Assembly: GCA_025024175.1 (NCBI GenBank) | Contig: QCXZ01000053.1 | Location: 12,834,001 to 12,898,000, forward strand | Length of the DNA stretch: 64,000 bases | Origin: Rhyzopertha dominica | Taxonomy: Eukaryota > Arthropoda > Insecta > Coleoptera > Bostrichidae | Direction: 5' to 3' | Notes under the pieces: generated by a model | What the model saw: only the letters and a program-made list of their open reading frames with translations | The model's database searches: none | Told to the model about the DNA's origin: nothing | Shown here: positions 57,218 to 64,000 of the stretch, in pieces | How positions within the stretch are numbered: position 1 is the stretch's first letter | Layout: each line of letters begins with the position of its first letter | Program-made: the position numbers and the translations under genes

Positions 57218-57351
57218 CAGTTGCACAAAGCGTGGTTAAACTGACCCCCTAGTTAACGCGCGGTTAACAGGCAATTGTCATGGAAACGTTTCTTTTTAAG
57301 CATTGCTGCGTGTTAACCAGGGGGTCTGGTTAACCACGCTTTGTGTAACAG
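57218..57351. mobile_element. Short foldback MITE (CAGTTGCACAAAGCG ends)
   Basis: A 134-bp element. The left arm CAGTTGCACAAAGCGTGGTT and right arm (inward) CTGTTACACAAAGCGTGGTT are near-perfect inverted repeats that continue through GACCCCCT and GGTTAAC to about 50 bp, leaving a loop of about 30 bp. Non-coding. Such CACAAAGCGTGGTTAA palindromes are scattered in many animal genomes. Target duplication unclear. Confidence 0.75.
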
Positions 57352-58920
57352 CGTCTTTATATGTCACACCTGACGCACGCTTTATAATATACACTTGTCT
57401 TGTGGGCTCATTTGAAAACTAGTGCAAGTACATTGACAAATGAAAAATGTCATGTCTGGATTTTTTTTCAATTATTTGTAAATAAGCCGGGGGTATATGA
57501 ATCGTATCTATTATGTGATCATCGAACATTAATTTCTGACGAAGATTAAAAAAGATCTTTCTATGTATCTGTCTATCTTATTCAGAATTTCACCGTTGGT
57601 TGCTACTTATCGGTATGATGAAGCGTTAAAATTATGCCTAGGGTCGAATTATAAAATCTGGCACTATGATATTTCAAGTTTTGAACGATTACATTTAAAT
57701 TATGCTACTTAATAGTCAATTTTATTTTGTACGTACTGTCGCAAACTGATGCACTGCCAGAGTCGGTAAATCGCTGAAGTCATTAATGAATAAGCATCAG
57801 GTATTGAGTATAAAAATTATTGCAAGTTATACGCTTGAGGGCTGTCGAGTATATTTAGAGAAGGAACTGAAATTCAAAAAAAACAGTTTTACAAGAGACT
57901 GTAAAAATGCAACAAGTCATCAAGTTAAGTTCTTTTAATAAAACTAAATGGTCGTTGATGAAACACCTTGGAAAGTCAGTTAAAGTGATAGAACCCGGTT
58001 ATTAAGCTAAAACATCTACAATGCACTGACTAAATAAGCAGACTAAGTTGGGCACCGTCAATCTCCTGTGTGCAAAAACCATCTTAAGAGGAGAAAAATA
58101 AGTGCACTTCAATGAGGATGAAAAAACTGCAACGTTATCCGTGCTGAATCAACAGCCCTTTTTGCAAATTTGTATTTTTTATTTTTTCCTTCTAGTACGT
58201 GATTAGTAGTTTATTTTTGAGTATTATTTGATCCTATAAATTTTCGGTGCAGCAATCTGTTTAGAAGATGTTAGCAAAAAAGCGTCACTTAAAAAAACGG
58301 GTTTTCCTAATATCTCCGAAAATACTTAATATATTCAAAAAGTGAAAATACCATCAGACAGGAAATAAAACAAAAAAATATTTAAAAAATTTTTTTACAA
58401 AATTTTTGACATTTTCGAAATATTTCCAGATTTGGACCCAGCCTACACATTTTTTTCTGATCTAAAAGCACTATTGCATTTTTTTTATTAAGTTAATAAT
58501 TTTCGAGTAATTTAGAAAGCACCGATTATAAAGATTTATGTATTTTTGCTAATATAACGAGAATCGTTTGTTCTAGGAAAAATGTGTAAAGAAAATATGC
58601 TCATAACCACATTATTGATCGTATAACATAAGAAATAAAAGCTTAAATGTATTATGACAATTTGATGTGGAAGTATTGATTCAATTTTCAGGAGTCTTTT
58701 TTCAGGTACTCACAAAGGTATCGAACGAATGAGCGCCGTCCGCAGATCGTATGAGGCTAAATTAAAGGAGTTAACATGGGAGTTTCATAATAGAATTGGA
58801 TATTGTGTCCGCAGAGCTTACAAATAACGCTAGTAAATTGTTTCACTAACTGCTAGTGTAATCATTTGTGTTAATATTATGAATGGCCCTGATCAAGAGT
58901 CTAAATATTCCAAACAGACA
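57352..58920. other. AT-rich non-coding stretch
   Basis: No gene or element recognised. Very AT-rich near 58180-58520. Confidence 0.5.
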
Positions 58921-58924
58921 AATC

Positions 58925-59345
58925 GTGATCGTTGCCATTATTATTTATTTATGGTGGCATACTGTCAGATATCCGCATATACTCGCCAAACTAAGGTACC
59001 CTAAAGACGTTCAATTGGGCTAACAATTCGACATTTTGGTTGGCAAACCAAGCCATGGACTACTACTGATATGAATCCTCGTTATCTTGTTGGAAAATGA
59101 AATCTCGTTCGTAATTGTCACATAAAAAGGGCATTAAATTCGTCTCAAGAACTTGAATGTAGCCTCACCTGTTCATTCGTGTTGATGGGTAAGCCAATGT
59201 TAAAATGCCTGCTTTTGTAAAGGCACCCCATACCATTAACATACCATCTCCAAAGTTTCGTTTTGAAAGACACTCAGGTTCTCTCCTCACCAATAATAAC
59301 TGAAATCATCTGAACCATCAAGATTATTATTTTTTCATCAAAAAA
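58925..59345 (-). mobile_element. Tc1-like transposase pseudogene
   Basis: Minus strand, in shifting frames: DGSDDFSYYW (the segment following the first catalytic Asp), REPECLSKRNFGDGMLMVWG (the conserved GGGSVMVWG block), TRMN, YIQVLETNLMPF, FIFQQDNEDSY (second Asp, FQQDNAP in the family), AWFANQNVELL, then after a damaged SPDLNPIE region GTLVWRVYADI and QYATINK. This is the standard motif order of DD34E Tc1 transposases. The N-terminal paired-like domain is missing. Stops after TRMN and near VSSS show decay. Confidence 0.9.
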
Positions 59346-60890
59346 TCTAATCTGAAATTATTAAAAAATAACAGTTTCATTCGAAGTTTAATTGTAATGT
59401 TTTGGTTTACATTCTCCCAATTTCCAAACGGACTGTTTTATGGCGAGGGAGAAGTCCCGGACATTTTTTTCAGAACTCTCCCTATAGTCCAATTTCTTGC
59501 AGCTCTGGGAGAATTTTGTTTCTTAGGGCCATTTTTCTTGTTTGTGCCATACTGTTCAGGGTTCCGCAAATAATTGGCGACAACTTTGCGAAAGCTGATT
59601 TTAAGCGGCGCTCTAGTTATGAAATTTTAGAAATTATCTCATTAAATTATGGAAATTATTAATAAATTATTACTTTAAATAGTCCAGTTCCTATTATTTT
59701 TATTACTTTTATCCTTCTGGCAAGTTACATTAAATTACGTTTGTCCAAGAAAAACTGATAATTCAATCTGGGGCTATATAGTCATGCTCTCTAGTTTATA
59801 ATGGCACTCCAACAATGAAAGTTTAACTTAACAAAACTAAAATAATGAGCATATTGCTGAATATGCAGCTACTTGTACTATCTTGTATGGTATCAGAACT
59901 TCTACTAATGCTTACTAATGCATAAGATAAATATTTTATTACTACAAATTGATTTCTGTTTCAGTTGTACTCTACAGTCACCAACCCAGAAACATTTACA
60001 GTAAAAACGAGTCATATATTTCATATCATTCGTGTAGGTTTTCTGTGAAACGCCATATTTTCGAAATACATATTGGACTTGACCCTTGTGCGCGGGTAGA
60101 ATATCCCGTAGCATCCACCAAAAGCGTTCACCTTCTCACCCTAAATTTCCATCGTAAATCTAGATGATGTTTCGGAGAAACAGAACGGTGCGACCGAACC
60201 ATCTTCAGTAGGTGACGTAGGCGTGGAAAACTCTCAAGCGACGCCACGAAAGTCCCCAGGATAGCAGGCGTCGCTGCCACATATTAAGATTAAGATTTGG
60301 ACATGTGCATTTGTAAAGTTTTATGTAGTTCATTAGTTGTTGTATAAAGCATTTAAATTGCCATATTTGGCAATTTTTCACCGGATTTAGCTACCTCTAG
60401 CAGCGTCCTTGGTGAAACCATCTTTTTTATTTATAACCCCAATAAATGCTCTAAAGCAGCCATAAATTACGAGAATATTAAATTTCCCCTTTCGCATCCA
60501 TTACGTGCATCTTATTTTTTAGCCGGTCCGAGAAATCGGCAACACCGCTAAGCGGTCGTAAACTGGAATGATGTAGGGCTGACTCGACACATCCGCGGTA
60601 TTGGATCGGAATTGGACAGCTCAACGCCCGGAACGCGTACCTAGTGAATTTATGTTTGCTACCAAAGCACATGGTCTGCTTTTAGCAGATTCGGACGCGA
60701 AAATCTGCGGGGGCGTGTTTACACGCTGGCCGACAAGGCTACTTGGTAATGAAAAATTTAATGTTTGCGTTCCTTTAAGCTGTAACTTCTGTGAACCCTT
60801 TATTTGTCGGCGGTTTGGTAGGGTAGTGTCTGATTGGGTTGGTTATTTTTTTATTTTTTTTTAAATCTATCTACTTATGTAGATAGATAG
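59346..60890. other. Non-coding stretch
   Basis: No gene recognised. A short perfect hairpin CTATCTAC...GTAGATAG is at 60869-60888. ORFs at 59402-59662, 59949-60167 and 60601-60864 have no known features. Confidence 0.45.
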
Positions 60891-60904
60891 ACTTAAGTCA
60901 GTCA

Positions 60905-61235
60905 ACAACCACAAAATGTTCTAAAGACAGCCCATTTCTCATTCCTTCGTTCCTATCTGCAATACTGTGTAGTCCTTTGGGGTCACAAAGGGTATTCAGA
61001 AAGACTTCCGATTGCAACGATGTGCTATTAGAATTTTAGCAGCCCTACATTTTAGAGTTCACTGTATAAATCACTTCAAAGCTTTAAATATTCTCACACT
61101 TTCTAGTTTATATATCCTTAAATGTTTCGAGTACTTTTCCAAGAAAAGCGATAAATACTCTCTTCTGGCTTCAAATCATAATTATAGTACTATGCGATTC
61201 AATTCGTTGATGTCCTTCCACCTACTTTAGAAAGC
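60905..61235 (+). mobile_element. Non-LTR retrotransposon C-terminal remnant
   Basis: Plus strand: SFLRSYLQYCVVLWGH in one frame (SHLSYGI.LWG in the family), then after a shift LQRCAIRILAALHFR, FKALNILTLSSLYIL and HNYSTMRFNSL, matching the QKRAIRI...LGILTLPSLYIYE...HNYNTR end of jockey-type ORF2. Stops just after 61230. A short T-rich run follows and then the hammerhead-bearing unit. Confidence 0.85.
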
Positions 61236-61259
61236 TACTTCCCTATGTTTTTTTTTAAT

Positions 61260-61607
61260 GCATAGACATGCATTTTAATGCACGTTGTTCTTGCCTGCTA
61301 GCAAAAAGTGCCGTGAGGGCCTGCTGTCAAATTGAAGTATGCAGTTGCATGCCAATTTGTCAGGCTACAAGTTACTTCCTTTATGAAGTAGTACCCGTTA
61401 AGGCAGCTAAGTGGCTTTGTCATCATGGCANTGCCATCTAAATTCTTACTTACTTCATACCAATACTTTGGTATATAGGCAAAAACAGTTCTGTGTCGTG
61501 CTGTTTGCACTAGACCTAAGCTGCACTGATGAGCTGTAATGACGGCGAAATAGATCTATCTGCAGTTGGTTGAGGTGCAGACAGCACAGCATAGACATGC
61601 ATTTTAA
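61260..61607 (+). repeat. Hammerhead-bearing unit bounded by 19-bp direct repeats
   Basis: GCATAGACATGCATTTTAA occurs at 61260-61278 and again at 61589-61607, 329 bp apart, bracketing a 310-bp non-coding unit. The unit contains a canonical hammerhead fold near its right side and matches 56551-56735 over 61388-61608. The 19-bp repeats may be a target-site duplication or the overlap of a tandem satellite with a unit of about 329 bp. Both structures are known contexts for genomic hammerheads. One ambiguous base at 61431. Confidence 0.7.
61519..61567 (+). ncRNA. Type-I hammerhead ribozyme
   Basis: All conserved boxes are present and correctly ordered: helix I strand AGCTGCA (61519-61525), CTGATGA (61526-61532), stem II GCTG/CGGC (61533-61536 with 61543-61546) closing a TAATGA loop, GAAA (61547-61550), helix III TA/TA with GATC loop plus the A-U pair (61550-61559), the cleavage triplet ATC (61558-61560), and helix I return TGCAGTT (61561-61567). 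Helix I pairs over seven positions including one G-T. The 10.1/11.1 pair is G-C as in known ribozymes. Self-cleavage would occur after C61560. Helix III is very short, as in retrotransposon-associated hammerheads. Activity is predicted, not shown. Confidence 0.75.
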
Positions 61608-61904
61608 ACACTAGTTAATTTCCAAAAATTATATTTTGGTTCCACATTCGGCCACTATATATGTATACGTTTTCCTTTCTTTATTGTCTCGATATGCCAG
61701 TACTTGAGTTAACAAATAAAGAAAGTAAACACATTTTCCCTAACTGTATCATTACATTGTGCAACGCGCGCTACCTATAGTCCAGTCAACGAGCAGAAGT
61801 AAATACTTAGCGCGATACATAATATAGAAAATTCGAACATTCCGAAAAACGCATTTCATTCTAGTGATGTGAACTTTAAATTAACAATAGCAAAAATAAA
61901 TATT

Positions 61905-62870
61905 TATTAATTAATGAATGTTAAAAATAGTCATCTGAATATTCAATCTTCAAATAATGAATCCTCCGCCGAAGCACAATTCGTACATGTGCCGTGGCAC
62001 ATGCAGCACACCATCGAGCACCGGCTTTCAGCTTTCCTGTACCCACAACGACCTCCACATCCAGTAGAACATCTGCAGAAAATGCTACTTGAAATAGCTT
62101 CTAGAGCAACTAGGTCGGTTGTGGGGAGTAGGATCAATGAGTCATCCTCACCTCCATCCCCACTCAATCGGTTGTATGTTTGAATTATTCAGCCATTGCT
62201 GGATCTGGTAATGAGTAATGAAACCAGTTTAATTTACAATAAATGTGCAAAGCTACAAATCTAGTACATGTAGTAAGTAAAAACCTCAATAATAAACAAT
62301 TATTCTAAAAGATTAATACCTGTAAATAAACTCTAAAAGAGAGTTGTTTTGCCGCTCCTCTAGTTGGTGGTAACTGGTAACGAGGCTAGGTTTAGTTTTG
62401 TCCCCAAAAGCCTGTTTAAACCTTTCTGATCGGAAGGCGCCTGGAAGACTTCCAGAAACATTTTTTCGCCAGCTTGTGCAATCATTTCTAGTGTTTCGGA
62501 AGGGTTTATGAAGACGTCCGATATATATTTTATTTGGCTGGACAATTTGCTGAACAACCTAACCATACCCCTTTTGCTCTTATATTATAAATGAACTAGG
62601 TAGTATCGCAACCGCTGAAGGAGTAGAGAAGGAGGATGGTCTTAGCAAAAGAAAGTTGTTGGAGCTTCATTCTTGAATAGTTTTAACTTCACTTTGCTCC
62701 TGCTAGGCTTTAAGAAGAACACATTTCTTCCTGGTGTTGCCAAAGCAATAAGCAAAACAATCAAGTCGTCTGCTTCACCTTTTATTGTGGCACTACCTTG
62801 TAGAGCAGCCTTCTCTAACCCACATGTACTTGATACCTTTATTATTAATTTCATTTACATTATGCATCCA
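61905..62870 (-). pseudogene. Decayed member of an uncharacterised arthropod multi-copy family with Cys-rich tail
   Basis: Minus-strand segments in family order. 62642-62854 has IKGEADDLIVLLIALATPGR and NVFFLKPSRSKVK (DTDLLVLL...LFFLKPGKGK in relatives). 62360-62566 has DVFINPSETLEMIAQAGEKM and FLEVF. 61943-62167 has SLILLPTTDLV (L.P..TD..AP), then FCRCSTGCGGRCGYRKAESR and CSMVCCMCHGTCTN, a CXC-like Cys cluster in which one Cys of CGCRK is Tyr. Blocks known in the family between these segments, such as the HA..GCD motif and the PP..WGW region, are missing or blurred. Function unknown. It is multi-copy and probably mobile or domesticated from a mobile element. My recognition rests on recalled family motifs. 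Confidence 0.7.
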
Positions 62871-64000
62871 CTTCACTAGAATGAAATGATTTTTTCAGAA
62901 TTTTAAATCTTTCCACTCTCTGCATCCTGCTAGGTGTTGACAGAGAAAATGTATAGAACATTGTTGGTGTGAAATCTAATTTACTTTTATTTTGTATACG
63001 ACACATTTTCATCTAAAGAGCGCCGTTTACGAGATATTCACGAAAAACGCAAAAAAAACGTACCTTTCCACTCCCTCCCTTCCAGCGGTCAGGACTTTTA
63101 GTATGTTGTTCATGGAAACAACCTCTACCATTAAACAAAAATCCAGAACTACACGATTTTCCGTTCATTTTACTTCTTTGCCTGGACTACTAAAACGTTT
63201 ACAATTGTTTACCAATCTCTCTAAATCTGAATGTGTGTGTTCTCTAGATCATTAACTGCGGAAGTATAACGACTATTACTGTCTTAAAAATATCTAGAAA
63301 ATGCGCGATTATTTTTTTTGTTTTATTAATTACCCACTAACGATCGAGGAGTAAGCAAATAATATATATTCTTAAAAAAATTCCTGAAATCCGTTTATTA
63401 AATTATAATCTTAAATTTGCGTTTACTGTGCCTTGATGCTTTCAATCCTGACATAAATTCTAGTTTAATTACAACGTCCAGCATCAACGAAGACTTAAAT
63501 ATATTTTTAATTTTTGTTAGTATAATGCATGGTCTTGCGGCTATTGGTCTATAAACCTGCAATGAGAATGCGATATGTTGATTGCGGTAAGTGATATCGG
63601 AATGTGTCTACGTTGAATCTCTTCAACACCAAAATTGACAAATATAGTCTTGCCCATCCTAGTACTAAAAAGTACTAAGTGCATAGTACTTAACGAGTTG
63701 CCATGTCATATCATGGTATATAGCATGCTAACCGTTTCAAAAATCTTGAAACCGACTGTACATATTACCGTTACCTTACCTACAAGAACAATAACATAAT
63801 CCGTGAGTAGGCGTAGCACGTTTAATCTGCATCTGTTTTTCAAAATACTGAATTATAACTTAAATTTGTTTATTGCTTACTAAACAAACGACATGGACCT
63901 TCTTAAGGTAACACACAAAGTACTTTCTTGAACATATTTGTGATTAGTGTAGGATCTTTTTGTGAATTATTTGTGGTGCCTGCTTAGAAAGTATATCATC
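62871..64000. other. Non-coding stretch to window end
   Basis: No gene recognised. The 87-codon plus ORF at 62992-63255 has no known domain. The upstream (5') part of the pseudogene family could lie here but no motif was found. Confidence 0.4.

Noticed and set aside
1..64000. CRISPR arrays, bacterial operons, integrated viral genomes
   Set aside because: No regularly spaced repeats with unique spacers, no Shine-Dalgarno-led ORF runs and no viral gene sets. The sequence is plainly eukaryotic repeat-rich DNA.

Overview
This is an AT-rich animal window, almost certainly from an arthropod and most likely an insect. The evidence is the mix of decayed transposable elements (Penelope-like, jockey/CR1-type non-LTR, mariner/Tc1, tRNA-derived SINE-like, a THAP-domain element), eukaryotic splice signals, (TTA)n microsatellites, and an uncharacterised multi-copy gene family that I associate with arthropods and that ends in a Cys-rich tail. 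The species cannot be named from the sequence. No intact protein-coding gene is visible. Almost every recognisable protein match is a broken transposon ORF, and the longest real coding remnant is about 170 codons. At best one host-gene fragment is hinted at (a short first exon at about 17.8 kb and a possible 63-bp second exon at 21.09 kb), so the window reads as an intergenic or intronic repeat landscape.

Layout. 0-0.7 kb: non-LTR C-terminal remnant ending in a (TTA)n tail. 2.5-4.4 kb: N-terminal piece of a Penelope-like element followed by a non-LTR RT/C-terminal piece. 7.6-11.1 kb: tandem array of LTR-primer-binding-site-leader units without genes (TRIM-like), interrupted by a 1.16-kb foldback element whose empty site is preserved in a neighbouring unit. 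13.36-14.28 kb: non-autonomous element flanked by TTAA. 14.4-15.2 kb: MITE with perfect 28-bp inverted ends inside ATCGATT-rich sequence. 18.6-18.9 kb: Tc1-like transposase end. 20.5-21.0 kb: microsatellite plus two tRNA-like units head to head. 25.0-27.1 kb: Penelope-like element (RT plus GIY-YIG) with an inverted partial copy at its 5' side. 27.6-28.3 kb: mariner. 28.6-29.7 and 31.3-32.8 kb: non-LTR remnants in opposite orientations. 34.4-36.1 kb: 39-bp tandem repeats in possible LTR-like sequence. 42.6-43.4 kb: THAP-domain remnant between 25-bp inverted repeats. 45.0-45.3 kb: MITE. 45.5-47.5 kb: two 770-bp direct repeats bracketing an RT slice, followed by a second THAP exon on the minus strand. 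49.4-49.8 kb: DDE transposase. 52.6-53.9 kb: local duplication split by a SINE. 55.6-56.5 kb: non-LTR element with a PHD-type ORF1 joined directly to the ORF2 C-terminus. 58.9-59.3 kb: Tc1. 60.9-61.2 kb: non-LTR C-terminus. 61.3-61.6 kb: a 310-bp unit carrying a textbook type-I hammerhead ribozyme fold. 61.9-62.9 kb: decayed member of the arthropod multi-copy Cys-tail family.

The most notable signals are: (1) the hammerhead ribozyme at 61521-61565 and its decayed sister copy near 56.65 kb; (2) the gene-less LTR-leader array with its nested foldback; (3) the THAP-domain remnants associated with inverted termini and long direct repeats; (4) several GC-richer, non-repetitive, non-coding islands (19.2, 24.5, 30.0, 33.4, 39.7 and 54.8 kb) that could be conserved regulatory elements.
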